In this document: piece after piece, positions 11,730 to 21,034 of the stretch
How positions within the stretch are numbered: the stretch's first letter is position 1
Layout of the letters: each line of letters starts with the position of its first letter
Assembly: GCF_020639365.1 (NCBI RefSeq)
Contig: NZ_JAINUL010000001.1
Coordinates: 1,477,344-1,541,343, forward strand
DNA length: 64,000 bases
Source: Streptomyces flavotricini
GTDB lineage: Bacteria; Actinomycetota; Actinomycetes; Streptomycetales; Streptomycetaceae
Reading direction: 5' to 3'
Translations under genes and position numbers: made by a program
Notes under the pieces: model-generated
Told to the model about the DNA's origin: nothing
What the model saw: only the letters and a program-made list of their open reading frames with translations
Database searches by the model: none

Positions 11730-11831
11730 GCGCCGAGGCGATCTCCGGAGCGGCGACCGAGCTGTCCTCGTCCTTCCTGAGGATCTCGTCGAACTGTCGG
11801 TAGCGGGGGCTCTAGTGGTCCAGGACGCGCC

Positions 11832-13223
11832 TCAGTGGTGGAAGGCGGCGCGGTCCGCGTCGTGCGGGTGGCCTTCGTCGAGGTGCTTGATCGCTCTGCG
11901 CATGTCGTCGGCGAGGAGTTCGATTTCGTCGCGGTCGACGCCGTGCCGGATCAGGACGCGCTGAATGACGGTCTCCTGGCGGTCCGGCGGCAGCGGATAC
12001 GAGGGCACCTGCCAGCCGCGCATCCGCAACAGGTCGGAAAGGTCGTAGAGGCTCCAGCTGGTCGAAGCCGGGTCGGTCAGCGTGTACGAGACGGCCGGCA
12101 GCGCGCCCGCGCCGTCGTAGAGGAGCGTGAAGGGGCCCATCTCGGCGACCTGCCGGGCCAGGTGCTGCGCGGTGTCGGCGCAGGCCTGGTAGACCTGCCG
12201 GTACCCCTCGCGGCCGAGGCGCAGGAACGTGAAGTACTGGCTGACGACTTGCCCGCCGGGGCGGGAGAAGTTCAGCGCCAGGGTGGGCATGTCGCCGCCC
12301 AGGTAGTCGACGTGGAAGACCAGGTCCTCCGGCAGGGCCGACTTGTCGCGCCACAGGGCCCAGCCCACGCCGAGCGGCGCCATGCCGTACTTGTGGCCGG
12401 AGGCATTGATGGAGGCGACTCGGGACAGCCGGAAGTCCCAGGCCAGATCGGGGTGGAGGAAGGGCGCGATGAATCCGCCGGAAGCCGCGTCGACGTGCAG
12501 CGGGACGTCGAGGCCCTTCTCCGCTTGCAGGCGGTCGAGCTCGGCCGCGAACTCCGCGACCGGCTCGTAGGTGCAGGTGTAGGTGACGCCGAGGATCGCG
12601 ACGACGCCGATGGTGTTCTCGTCGACGTACTCGCTCAGCTGGTGCGGCTGCAGGCCGGTCGCTCCCGCCTCCACCGGGACCTGCCGCAGCTCCACGTCGA
12701 AGTACCGGGCGAACTTCTCCCAGCACACCTGCACCGGCCCGCACACCAGGTTCGGGCGATCGGTGGACAGGCCGGCGGCTCGCCGCCGGTCGCGCCAGCG
12801 CCACTTCAGGGCGAGGCCGCAGAGCATGGCGGCCTCGCTGGAGCCGGTGGTCGAGCAGCCCACCGCATCGGCGTCACCGCCCGGGCCGGCCGGCGCGTGC
12901 CACAGGTCCGCGAGGATGCTGACGCAGCGCGACTCGATCTCGGCGGTCTGCGGGTACTCGTCCTTGTCGACGATGTTCTTGTCCAGGCACATGTCCATGA
13001 GGCGGCGGACCTCGTCGTCCGTCCAAGTGGTGCAGAAGGTGGCCAGGTTCTGCGCGGCGTTGCCGTCCAGGAGCAGCTCGTTGCGCAGCAGCTGGAAGAC
13101 CACGGTCGGCGGCGCGGAGAACTCCGGCATCGACCGCTTCGGCAGGGGCCGCTCGCTGAGGGGAGAGACGAAGATGTCGGCGGCCGGGTCGGCCGCCTGC
13201 TTTTGGGCTTTGTGCAGGGCCAC
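11832..13223 (-). CDS. gadB: Glutamate decarboxylase
   Basis: A 463-residue group II PLP decarboxylase. Visible motifs are CSTTGSSEAAMLCGLALKWR (phosphate and cofactor region), HVDAASGGF with D245, and SINASGHKYG with the Schiff-base lysine K278. It converts glutamate to GABA and CO2, consuming a proton. In actinomycetes it feeds the GABA shunt or acid tolerance. The start is GTG with GAGGTGA five bases before. No glutamate/GABA antiporter gene is adjacent; the next gene upstream is a GAP-family membrane protein. The length and motifs are normal. Confidence 0.93.
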   Translation of the reverse strand: MALHKAQKQAADPAADIFVSPLSERPLPKRSMPEFSAPPTVVFQLLRNELLLDGNAAQNLATFCTTWTDDEVRRLMDMCLDKNIVDKDEYPQTAEIESRCVSILADLWHAPAGPGGDADAVGCSTTGSSEAAMLCGLALKWRWRDRRRAAGLSTDRPNLVCGPVQVCWEKFARYFDVELRQVPVEAGATGLQPHQLSEYVDENTIGVVAILGVTYTCTYEPVAEFAAELDRLQAEKGLDVPLHVDAASGGFIAPFLHPDLAWDFRLSRVASINASGHKYGMAPLGVGWALWRDKSALPEDLVFHVDYLGGDMPTLALNFSRPGGQVVSQYFTFLRLGREGYRQVYQACADTAQHLARQVAEMGPFTLLYDGAGALPAVSYTLTDPASTSWSLYDLSDLLRMRGWQVPSYPLPPDRQETVIQRVLIRHGVDRDEIELLADDMRRAIKHLDEGHPHDADRAAFHH

Positions 13224-13441
13224 CGGTCACCTCACGTGTTGGTCATCAGATCCGCATCAGACACTACGGACACGGTCCGGGGGTCGGCATGAGAACGTAC
13301 GCCATCTCGGGCGCGACCAGACGAGTGAGCCTGACACTCAGGTTGTCATCAGTCACGGTGTCCAGGGCGCCGACAGCCTGTGCGTCGCGACGATGTGCAG
13401 TCCCGCGACCGCCGGCAGCGGCGTAGCGGCCACACGTGCCG

Positions 13442-14098
13442 TCAGGCGACCAGCTCGTAAATGCCCTCCGCTGTCAGCCACAGGCCGACGAACAAGGAGA
13501 GCGTGACGATCAGCTGGTTCTGGTGCTGCTCGACCCACGTCCGCAGGGCGTTCAACCTGGCATCCGCGGCCGCCGGCGCCCATACCGTGTACATCTCCAT
13601 GACGATGAGGCTGAGCGTGGCCAGCAGGCAGTAGCCGATCAGGGCGAGCCAGTCGTCGAGGGAGGAGAGGTCCGCGGCGACGACCGTGGCGGCGCCTGCT
13701 CCGACCAGCGCCCAGGGCTGGAACAGCCAGGCCAGCCCGGCCGCCGTGGCCAGTGAGGCACCGTCCACCCTGGCGGTCCAGCGCGGCGGGCCGTGCGGGC
13801 GCGGCGGCCGACGGCGCCGGTGCGCGCCGTACAGCACCAGCCCCACGCCGATGGCGAGTTTCACACACGCCACGGCCATCGACGGCGGGCTGTGGCGGGC
13901 CGGGGGCTCACCCCCGGTCAGCAGCAGCACGCACGCGATCACCACGACCAGGTTGGCGAGCCACGACAGCAAGAACGCCATGCCCTTGCGAACACCACGC
14001 CGCGAGGCGAGCAGAAGGATGAAGGCGCTGTTGTGCAGAGGCCCCAGGGTGATGGCCGTACCGATCACGACCAGGTCGAGCACCATCAGCGCAGTCAC
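13442..14098 (-). CDS. GAP-family (sulfolipid/GPL-addressing-like) membrane protein
   Basis: A 218-residue protein with about six hydrophobic segments and a basic proline/arginine-rich loop (RRRRPPRPHG, about 93-110). The N-terminus (ITLGPLHNSAFILLLASRRG) matches GAP/Sap-type proteins, which are distantly LysE-like and in mycobacteria help export surface lipids. The substrate here is unknown. It is 218 bases upstream of gadB on the same strand, so a shared transcript is possible but not shown. Confidence 0.7.
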   Translation of the reverse strand: MTALMVLDLVVIGTAITLGPLHNSAFILLLASRRGVRKGMAFLLSWLANLVVVIACVLLLTGGEPPARHSPPSMAVACVKLAIGVGLVLYGAHRRRRPPRPHGPPRWTARVDGASLATAAGLAWLFQPWALVGAGAATVVAADLSSLDDWLALIGYCLLATLSLIVMEMYTVWAPAAADARLNALRTWVEQHQNQLIVTLSLFVGLWLTAEGIYELVA

Positions 14099-14535
14099 TC
14101 CCAGAGGTCGAGGCCATCTGCCGCCGTTGGACGGGAGAAGCGGGTGAACAGGGTCGAGCGGCGCTGTCGTGACACCGCATCCCGACTCTGCGGGCGGCGG
14201 CCCGACCGGTCAAGCAGGCCACGCGCACGTCCCCGAACGCCGCGCGCCGGGTCCGGGAGGAGGCTGACCGACCGAATGGCACCACGCGCCCACCGCCGAG
14301 GAACACGGCGCCATCCGCCACGACGCCCCTCTGGTAGATCCGAGCACCGCAGGCGCGCCTCCTTGGCTGACGGCGCCCGCCAAGGCGTGACACCACCGCC
14401 TTGCAGCCGATGTCGGAGGCCCTCACCCTCCACCTGCCCGGCGCGAGACCGCTTCGGTCTTGCACTTCTCACTACCGTGGGCAGGGCCTCGCGGCGGCTC
14501 GACGTCGCTGTCCCCCAGAACTGCCCCGGCACCCG
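14099..14535. other. Gene-free stretch
   Basis: No supported gene, strong inverted repeat or known operator is visible. It contains the start region of the GAP-family gene on one side and the end of an antiporter remnant on the other. Confidence 0.45.
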
Positions 14536-14984
14536 TCAGGTTGGGGCGCCGTAATCCGCGAGTGCGTTCTCGCGCAGGTTCGGTTCCACGCGGACGAGGA
14601 AGCTCAGCGAGGCGAGCAGGAGGCCCAGGCGTTCGGTGAACATGGTGCTCTGCGCGGGGTCCGAGTGCTGGGAACGGATGCCAAGGTCTGCGGGTGTCCG
14701 GCGCAGGTGGATGCCGAAGGCCAGGCCGGCGGCCCAGGCCCCGATGAAGCCGCTGCCCTCGCCCATGGAGCACAGGACGTAGGCGATGACCGGGACGGCG
14801 AGTACCAAGAACTGCGCTCCTCCCGGCGCAGGTCCCGGGCCCTGATCCCCGCCGCGTCGGCGAACAGCAGGAGCACCAGTGCGCTCTCCAGCAGCGTCCG
14901 CGTGACCTCGGGATCCTTCGCCCGGTCCAACGGATCCAGGCCCAGGGGGCCGATCGCCAGACCGAACAGCAGTTTCATAATCAT
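14536..14984 (-). pseudogene. Decayed cation/proton antiporter (CPA family)
   Basis: Two parts of an antiporter survive in different frames. The 5' part reads LLFGLAIGPLGLDPLDRAKD, then TLLESALVLLLFADAAGI, then RDLRREE. At about 14818 the match jumps frame to AQFLVLAVPVIAYVLCSMGE, then GSGFIGAWAAGLAFGIHLRR, then a C-terminal tail. These line up with the early and late parts of the intact antiporter at 17198-18466, with roughly 200 central residues missing. The gene is therefore an internally deleted, frameshifted relic. Confidence 0.75.
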
Positions 14985-15321
14985 TGAATCGTTCGGCGTT
15001 TCTGCAGGTCAGAGCGCCACACGACCTGGGCGCCGTGAGTGCCGGCCTGATTCTGCAGTACGGCTCCGGCGCCGTGGAAGGCCACGTCAAGCGCATTCAG
15101 ACGATCAAGCGGCAGGAGTACGGCCGAGCCTCATTCCAGGTCCGGCCGCTCCCAGATGCCCTGCCGGTCGGCGCGGTACCGGAGACGTACCTACGCCTCC
15201 GCCGACTGGCGGGAACGGACCCCCCGACCGGCTGGAACAGGGCTCGCGACGTCTCCGGGGATGGTGAGGGACCTTAGGGTCGGGTACGACGGGGATCGAT
15301 TGACGACGGGGTGCGACGCAC
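14985..15321. other. Region upstream of the two-component operon
   Basis: This contains the former 5' end of the antiporter relic and the promoter region of the response regulator gene. I can identify no confident -35/-10 pair or operator. Confidence 0.4.
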
Positions 15322-15987
15322 GTGGTTCGGGTAGTGGTGGTGGATGACGAGGCGCTGGTCCGATCCGGTTTCGGCCTCATCCTGGGTGCGGCGGAGGACA
15401 TCGAGGTCGTCGCCACGGCGTCGGGCGGGGACGCCCTCGACGCCGTGCGGGAACACCGTCCGGATGTCGTCCTCCTCGATATCCGGATGCCGGACGTGGA
15501 CGGCCTCACGGTTCTGGCTCAGCTGCGCGCCCTGCCCGCTCCCCCTGTTGTGGCGATGCTCACCACCTTCGACACCGACGAGTACGTCCTCACGGCCCTC
15601 CAGTCGGGCGCGGCCGGTTTCCTCCTCAAGGACACCGAACCTGACCAACTTCCCCAGTTGGTGAGGACGTTGGCCGCCGGTGGGGTGGTGATGTCATCCA
15701 AGGCATCCCGGAGCCTCCTGCGCACGCAGCCTGCTGCCGGGCCTGCGGCCGTGGACGAGGAAGCGTCCCGCGTGGAGCGGCTGACCGACCGGGAGCGGGA
15801 CGTGCTCGTACTGCTGGCGGAAGGCTTGTCCAACGCCGATATCGGAACCCGTCTGCATCTGGGCACCGGCACGGTCAAGGACCATGTCAGCGCCATCCTC
15901 ACCAAACTGCGGGTGGCCGGCCGGGTCCAGGCGGCGCTGCTCGCCCAGCGAGCCGGGCTGCTGGATGCCGGCCGGGAAGGCCGGTGA
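15322..15987 (+). CDS. NarL/LuxR-family response regulator
   Basis: A 221-residue protein. The receiver domain has an acidic pocket DDE at 8-10, phospho-acceptor D53 (LLDIRMPD), T81/T82 and K103 (LLKD). A LuxR-type helix-turn-helix covers about 150-210 (LTDRERDVLVLLAEGLSNAD, then GTVKDHVSAILTKL). It is a cytoplasmic DNA-binding output partner of the kinase that follows, which overlaps it by GTGA. The start is GTG with a weak ribosome binding site. The signal is unknown. Confidence 0.92.
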   Translation: MVRVVVVDDEALVRSGFGLILGAAEDIEVVATASGGDALDAVREHRPDVVLLDIRMPDVDGLTVLAQLRALPAPPVVAMLTTFDTDEYVLTALQSGAAGFLLKDTEPDQLPQLVRTLAAGGVVMSSKASRSLLRTQPAAGPAAVDEEASRVERLTDRERDVLVLLAEGLSNADIGTRLHLGTGTVKDHVSAILTKLRVAGRVQAALLAQRAGLLDAGREGR

Positions 15988-17108
15988 GCGCCACACGTGG
16001 GAAGCGGCTGTGGAATCGGGTACCGCCACCTGCGCGGGATGCCGGTCTGGTCGCCCTCGCCGCGCTGGACGCATGGCTCAGCCTCTGGAACGACACCCCG
16101 CTCGGCCTCGCCCTCGCCGCGATCGCCTGCGGTGCCCTGGCCCTGCGTCGGCGGTTTCCGCTGGCCGTCTTCCTGCTCACCCTGCCGGCCACGTTGGTCC
16201 AGGACATCGTGGTCGCCCCGGTCGCCGCCCTGTACGCCCTGGCCGAGCGCTCGCGGGACCGTCGTCTGCTCGGCGTATGCGTCTTCTTGTCCGCGGTCGC
16301 CATGGCGGTGCATGCTCCGCTGAACGATGACCCGTCGGCCAGCAGGGCCTGGACGCTGATCTTCTTGCTGTACAACCTGGCGACGGCCACCGCTCCGGTC
16401 CTGCTGGGTCAGCTGGTCCAGGCACGGAGGGACTTGGCACGGCGTCTGGTGGAGATCGAGGAGGCGCGGGAGCACGAGCGCGAGCTGCACGCGCAGGCCG
16501 TCCTGGCCCGGGAACGCGCCCAGCTGGCCCGCGAGATGCACGATGTCGTCTCCCACCAGGTCAGCCTGATCGCGGTCCAGGCCGGAGCCATGCAAGTGGC
16601 GGCCAAGGACGCGGGCAGCAGGGAAGCGGCGCGCACCATCCGCTCCCTGAGCGTGGACACGCTCGATGAGCTGCGCACCATGGTCACGCTGCTGCGCGCC
16701 TCCGGCGGAGCCTCGACGGAACTCACCCCGCAGCCCACCCTCGCCGACCTGCGCAGACTGGTGGCGTCCAGCGGCATCGAAGCGGAGCTCACGGGCGATC
16801 TCCCCGCCACTGTGGGCACGCCCGCCCAGCGCGCTCTGTACCGCACGGTGCAGGAAGCACTGACCAACGTCCGCAAACACGCCCCCGGAGCCACGGCGAC
16901 CGTCGAGCTGTGGCACGACGGTGACGCCGTCGGTGTGACGGTCACCAACAGTGCGCCGTCCCGCCTCTCCCTGCCCCTGCCCGGCGCACACCAGGGCCTG
17001 CTCGGCCTCAAGGAGCGCGCCGACATCCTGCACGGCACCTTCGAGTCCGGCCCGACCGACCAGGGCGGCTACCGGGTACGGATGCGCATCCCGTCCCGCG
17101 CGGACTGA
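15984..17108 (+). CDS. Sensor histidine kinase (DesK/HisKA_3 type)
   Basis: A 374-residue protein. The N-terminal half has four to six membrane spans (about 20-145) and no large extracellular domain. A coiled linker leads to the HisKA_3 box REMHDVVSHQ with phospho-histidine H186. An N-box-like segment (EALTNVRKH) and a G-box (GLLGLKERADIL) complete the catalytic domain. It shares a four-base overlap with the response regulator. Such intramembrane-sensing kinases often detect envelope stress. An antiporter gene follows 89 bases downstream. Confidence 0.92.
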   Translation: MSATRGKRLWNRVPPPARDAGLVALAALDAWLSLWNDTPLGLALAAIACGALALRRRFPLAVFLLTLPATLVQDIVVAPVAALYALAERSRDRRLLGVCVFLSAVAMAVHAPLNDDPSASRAWTLIFLLYNLATATAPVLLGQLVQARRDLARRLVEIEEAREHERELHAQAVLARERAQLAREMHDVVSHQVSLIAVQAGAMQVAAKDAGSREAARTIRSLSVDTLDELRTMVTLLRASGGASTELTPQPTLADLRRLVASSGIEAELTGDLPATVGTPAQRALYRTVQEALTNVRKHAPGATATVELWHDGDAVGVTVTNSAPSRLSLPLPGAHQGLLGLKERADILHGTFESGPTDQGGYRVRMRIPSRAD

Positions 17109-17197
17109 CCCTCCCACCGCGCACTGCCCACCGCCCACCGGGAAGTCCGGTCCTTCGGCAACCCGTCAACGTTCTGTGCCCCTCATCAGGAATCCAA

Positions 17198-18466
17198 GTG
17201 CTCTTCACCGTGATCGTGATTACTGCTGCGGCCGCCGGGTGGTCGCTCGTCGCCGGATGGCTGGAGCAACGGCACGTCAGGGCCCCTCTGGTGCTGGTCC
17301 TCGCGGGGATCACCACCGGTTTGTTCACCCAGAGCGAGATCGCCGCCACCTTGAACTCCGAGGTCGCCCAGCACGTGGCCGAGGCCATCCTGACGGTCCT
17401 GCTGTTCGTCGACGCAACCGAACTGCCGGGCGGCCGCCTGTTCGGCAAAGATCCCGGCGCCGCCGCCCGGGCACTGCTGGTGGCGCTGCCCCTGAGTCTG
17501 GCCGCGGTGGTCCTGCTGGGCTCGCTGCTGCTGCCCGTGCTGCCTGCAGTGCTCCTGCTGCTGATCGCGTGCGTCATCGTTCCGACCGACTTCGCCCCGG
17601 CCGAGACACTGGTACGCGACACGCGCATCGCCGCACGGGTGCGCAACGTCCTCAACGTGGAGAGCGGTTACAACGACGGGATCGTGTCGCCCGTCTTCCT
17701 GTTCGCTCTGATCCTGGCCGGTGCCACCGCACAAGCCCACACCCCCATGCAGGCACTGGGCACGGCCGTTCCGTCCGCGGCGAAGGCACTCATCGTCGGC
17801 ATCACGCTGGGGCCGCTGCTCGCGTGGTTGATGAACTCGGCCGACCGCATGCACAGGATGACCGAACAGTCGCGCCGGATCCTCGTGCTGGTCGCACCGC
17901 TGCTCGCCTACACCGTGACCGTGGCGGTCGGCGGCAACGGCTTCGTGGCCTCGTTCGTCTGCGGCATCGCCTTCCGTTACGTCCGACGGGCCCCGACCCG
18001 GCGAGGAGACATCCAAGCCCCCGACGCCTCGGACTTCCGGCTGATCGAGGACACCAACTCGATCATGACCATGTGCATGTGGTTCTTCTTCGGAAACGCC
18101 GTGGTGCTCGCACTGGGCGAGGGCGTCCACTGGCCCACCGTCGCGCTCTGCGCCGCCGCCCTCACCGTCGTACGCATCGTTCCGATCCTGCTCGCCTTCC
18201 TCGGCTCGGACTTCACCTGGCGCGAACGGCTCATGGTGGGAGCCCTCGGACCACGCGGCACCACCTCGATCGTGTTCGGGCTGATCGCCTTCAACACCCT
18301 CCCCGACGGGCCCTACGCGGACACCGTCCTGCACGCGACGACACTCACCGTGCTCGGCAGCGTTCTGCTCCACGGCGTCGGCTCGACCACCATCGCCCGC
18401 CTGCTCAGCCGGCCCTCTGCTCCGTCGGCTCCTGAGACCACGACCCCGGAGCGGATGGCGTCATGA
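17198..18466 (+). CDS. Cation/proton antiporter (CPA1/NhaP-like)
   Basis: A 422-residue integral membrane protein with about 12 hydrophobic spans. Conserved features include LTVLLFVDATEL, CVIVPTDFAPAETLV, LNVESGYNDGIVSPVFLF (the ND-type ion-binding motif) and LGPRGTTSIVFGLIAFN. It is expected to exchange Na+ or K+ for H+ at the cell membrane. The start is GTG at 17198 with AGGA nearby. It lies behind the two-component pair and could be in its transcript. A decayed paralogue lies 2.2 kb upstream. A strong hairpin follows. Confidence 0.88.
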   Translation: MLFTVIVITAAAAGWSLVAGWLEQRHVRAPLVLVLAGITTGLFTQSEIAATLNSEVAQHVAEAILTVLLFVDATELPGGRLFGKDPGAAARALLVALPLSLAAVVLLGSLLLPVLPAVLLLLIACVIVPTDFAPAETLVRDTRIAARVRNVLNVESGYNDGIVSPVFLFALILAGATAQAHTPMQALGTAVPSAAKALIVGITLGPLLAWLMNSADRMHRMTEQSRRILVLVAPLLAYTVTVAVGGNGFVASFVCGIAFRYVRRAPTRRGDIQAPDASDFRLIEDTNSIMTMCMWFFFGNAVVLALGEGVHWPTVALCAAALTVVRIVPILLAFLGSDFTWRERLMVGALGPRGTTSIVFGLIAFNTLPDGPYADTVLHATTLTVLGSVLLHGVGSTTIARLLSRPSAPSAPETTTPERMAS

Positions 18467-18507
18467 ACCCGCGCCGGGACTGAGCCCGGGGGCCCGGCCC
18501 CTCGGAC

Positions 18508-18541
18508 CGCCACCTGGCGGGGCACGCTCCGCCAGGTGGCG
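18508..18541. terminator. Hairpin terminator after the antiporter gene
   Basis: The perfect 13-base arms CGCCACCTGGCGG (18508-18520) and CCGCCAGGTGGCG (18529-18541) flank an eight-base loop. There is no U-tract. Confidence 0.65.
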
Positions 18542-18569
18542 GATGGGCTCCGGACGCCCAGCGGATACC
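18531..18569 (+). repeat. 39-base repeat, copy A
   Basis: This segment aligns without gaps to 20965-21003 at 29 of 39 positions, including TCCGGA and CGGATACC. It lies 125 bases upstream of the sigma factor gene and partly overlaps the antiporter terminator. The 8-base inverted repeat CCTGCCCT/AGGGCAGG (18577-18584, 18599-18606) follows. A shared regulator-binding site is possible. Confidence 0.45.
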
Positions 18570-18693
18570 TCCACGACCTGCCCTTGAACGAGGTTTGCAG
18601 GGCAGGGCACGACCACGCCGCCCTGCCTCCGGCGGCCGCTCTCCCTCCACCTGTGCGGGCGCACGCCGGTCCCGGAACGAGGAGGACGCGGAC

Positions 18694-19272
18694 GTGTTCA
18701 GCGGCAACGAGGCCCTGCGCTTCGAGGAGTACGTACGGCTCAGGCAGGACGCGCTGCTGCGCACGGCCCGCCGCCTGGTTCCCGACCCGGTGGACGCCCA
18801 GGACCTGCTCCAGACCGCCTTCACACAGACCTTCGTCCGGTGGGACCGGATCGCCGACAAGAACCTCGCGGACGCCTATGTGCGCAGAGTGATGATCAAT
18901 ACCCGGACGGAGTGGTGGCGAGCCCGCAAGTTCGACGAAGTGCTCACCGCACACGATCCCGATGCCAGCGTGGCCGACAGCACTGACCGGTACGCCGACC
19001 GCGCCCTGCTCCTCGACGTCCTCGGCATACTGACCCCCCGGCAGCGCAGCATCGTCGTACTGCGCCACTGGGCAGAGCTGAGCACCGAGGAGACCGCGCA
19101 ACTGCTCGGTCTTGCGCCGGGCACGGTCAAGAGCACCTTGCACCGGGCGCTGATCCAGCTCCGAGAAGAGCTTGAGGAGCGCGAACGGGACTTCCACGCC
19201 GCAGGCGGTACCCGCCCGCCGCAGGGCGGGATCGCACGGCCCCACCAGAAACCGCTGTCCACTGCGGCCTGA
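18694..19272 (+). CDS. SigE-family (ECF) RNA polymerase sigma factor
   Basis: A 192-residue protein from the GTG at 18694, chosen because GGAGG lies eight bases upstream; the open frame extends further 5' without a site. Region 2 is EYVRLRQDALLRTARRLV then DAQDLLQTAF. Region 4 is LTPRQRSIVVLRHWAELSTE then VKSTLHRALIQLREEL. The arrangement matches the actinobacterial SigE subfamily of ECF factors. The C-terminus has a short basic and proline-rich tail. No anti-sigma gene is adjacent, since a DUF418 protein follows after two hairpins. Confidence 0.88.
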   Translation: MFSGNEALRFEEYVRLRQDALLRTARRLVPDPVDAQDLLQTAFTQTFVRWDRIADKNLADAYVRRVMINTRTEWWRARKFDEVLTAHDPDASVADSTDRYADRALLLDVLGILTPRQRSIVVLRHWAELSTEETAQLLGLAPGTVKSTLHRALIQLREELEERERDFHAAGGTRPPQGGIARPHQKPLSTAA

Positions 19273-19445
19273 CCCTGACCGGCATCGCCCAGGACTTCGG
19301 CGTCAGTCTCAGACACCGAAGCAACCGAGCCCCCGCCGCCCGCGCCGGTCACGCGGCCCCCCTCATCCGGGTACGCATGCGCCCGGGCTGGCATGCGGCC
19401 CAGCGCAAGGGGTTCCGGGAGACTGATCGGGCCCAAGCTGAACGC

Positions 19446-19483
19446 CGGCGGGGCGATGGGCACGTGTGCGCATCGCCCCGCCG
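19446..19483. terminator. GC-rich hairpin 1 after the sigma factor gene
   Basis: The perfect 13-base arms CGGCGGGGCGATG (19446-19458) and CATCGCCCCGCCG (19471-19483) flank a 12-base loop. It is the first of two hairpins in tandem. Confidence 0.6.
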
Positions 19484-19510
19484 ACTGCCCGATCCTGCCG
19501 GCGAGACATG

Positions 19511-19553
19511 GCCCCGCCGGTCAGCGGGGGTGGTCACCGCCGACCGGCGGGGC
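19511..19553. terminator. GC-rich hairpin 2 before the DUF418 gene
   Basis: The perfect 12-base arms GCCCCGCCGGTC (19511-19522) and GACCGGCGGGGC (19542-19553) flank a 19-base loop. It lies 57 bases before the DUF418 start, so it may act as a terminator for the sigma gene or as a leader structure. Confidence 0.5.
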
Positions 19554-19609
19554 TGTTACCGGAGCCTGCCGGATGGCCCGCCTCCTGGCGTCACCGCGAG
19601 ATTCTCCCT

Positions 19610-20842
19610 ATGACACAGATGCAGCCGCCCCTGGAGACGTCGCCTTCTGAGCCTCGAAACTTGCCCGAGTCCGCCGTGCCGGCCCGGGGCGGTCCCTCGA
19701 TGGGGCGCCTCGTCGGGGTGGACCTGGCCCGCGGGTTGGCGGTGTTCGGGATGTACATCGTCCACATCGGCCCCCCGCTGTCGGCCACGGACGGCGTCGC
19801 CAGTTGGGTCCGGTACCTGGCGGATGGTCACTCCTCGGTCCTGTTCGCCACCCTCGCCGGGTTCTCGCTGATACTGATCGCCGGCCGCCGCAAGCCGAAG
19901 ACCGGTCTGGCCGGTCGACAGGCGAAGGCGCGGATCGCGATCCGCGCGGTGGTCCTGCTGGCGCTGGGCACCGCGCTGTCGATGGAGTACGGGGACGTGA
20001 TCATCCTCGCCTTCTACGGTGTCTACTTCCTCCTCGCCCTGCCCCTGGTGCGACTGCGCGCCAGGACGCTGGCGATGATCGCGGCCGGGCTCGCAGTGGT
20101 CACACCGCAGCTGGCGTTCGGACTGAAATCCCTGCTGAGCGAGTCCGTGCAGCAGAGCGTCAACGCCTACGACCCGCTCGAAAAGCTCAGCGACGTGGGA
20201 GTGCTCGATCTGCTGCTCACCGGCTTCTATCCGACGATCACGTGGATGCCGTTCGTGGTCGCCGGGATGGCGCTGGCCCGCCTCGACCTGTCCGCCACCA
20301 CCGTCCAGCGGCGCCTGGCCGCGCTCGGTGCCGCCCTCACCGTGGCCGCGTACGGCATGTCCCTGCTGCTGGCGGGCAAGGACGCGCTGCGGAGCACGGC
20401 GGAGGGCGGGAAGTCGTCCGCCGGCTCCGAGGCGGCGTCCTCCGCCAGCGGATTCTTCGACGGCCAGGGGTCGGCCTCGGAGCTGTTGTCCGCCGGGCCG
20501 CACAGCGGCACCACGTTCGACATCATCGGCAGCGTGGGCGTCGCGATCCTCGTGATCGTGTGCGCGACGGTGCTGATGGACCGTCTGCCGCTCCTGCACC
20601 GTCTGGCGAAACCGATCATCGCCGTGGGCGCCATGTCCCTGACGGCGTACGTCGGCCACTTCGTCGTGCAGTCCGCGGCGGGCATCCTGACCGGCGAAAG
20701 CAGCCAGGTGTCCTGGGGGCCCGTGCTGACGTTCATCCTCGGGGCGATCGTGTTCGCCGCGCTCTGGTCCCGCTTCTTCCGCCGCGGACCGCTGGAGTAT
20801 CTGCTCAACGCCGCCACCAAGCCGGCGAAGTACATCCGATGA
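19610..20842 (+). CDS. DUF418/HGSNAT-like membrane protein
   Basis: A 410-residue protein from the ATG at 19610; a longer frame upstream runs through the hairpins and is unlikely. The N-terminus after a polar lead (RLVGVDLARGLAVFGMYIVH) matches the DUF1624/acyltransferase-like family. About ten membrane spans follow. The C-terminal part (PIIAVGAMSLTAYVGHFVVQ) matches DUF418. A long serine/glycine-rich loop lies at about residues 265-300. Members are proposed to move or acylate cell-envelope precursors, but the function is unproven. Confidence 0.8.
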   Translation: MTQMQPPLETSPSEPRNLPESAVPARGGPSMGRLVGVDLARGLAVFGMYIVHIGPPLSATDGVASWVRYLADGHSSVLFATLAGFSLILIAGRRKPKTGLAGRQAKARIAIRAVVLLALGTALSMEYGDVIILAFYGVYFLLALPLVRLRARTLAMIAAGLAVVTPQLAFGLKSLLSESVQQSVNAYDPLEKLSDVGVLDLLLTGFYPTITWMPFVVAGMALARLDLSATTVQRRLAALGAALTVAAYGMSLLLAGKDALRSTAEGGKSSAGSEAASSASGFFDGQGSASELLSAGPHSGTTFDIIGSVGVAILVIVCATVLMDRLPLLHRLAKPIIAVGAMSLTAYVGHFVVQSAAGILTGESSQVSWGPVLTFILGAIVFAALWSRFFRRGPLEYLLNAATKPAKYIR

Positions 20843-20843
20843 G

Positions 20844-20888
20844 GTCCGGCCGGGGTGGCGCGCCCTCGTGCCCCACCCCGGCCCGGAC
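20844..20888. terminator. Hairpin terminator after the DUF418 gene
   Basis: The arms GTCCGGCCGGGGTGG (20844-20858) and CCACCCCGGCCCGGAC (20873-20888) pair with a single bulged base around a 14-base loop. Confidence 0.65.
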
Positions 20889-20964
20889 ATTCCGTGCGCG
20901 GCTCGCCGCTGACACCTCCCTCCCTCCCCAGTGGGCACACCAGCCACCTGGCGGGGTTGCGTCG

Positions 20965-21003
20965 GCCACCTGGGGGACGGGGTCCGGATGACTGCCGGAT
21001 ACC
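20965..21003 (+). repeat. 39-base repeat, copy B
   Basis: This aligns to 18531-18569 at 29 of 39 positions with no gap. It lies 32 bases before the small membrane protein ORF, where a promoter would be expected. The two TCCGGA-like half sites may form a direct or everted operator. Confidence 0.45.
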
Positions 21004-21034
21004 CGTGGGCGTGCCCCTCGCCAAGTCTGGACGC

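Noticed and set aside
13310-13350. CCTGA-CAC-TCAGG inverted repeat upstream of gadB
   Set aside because: It has five-base arms only, with no similar site elsewhere in the window.
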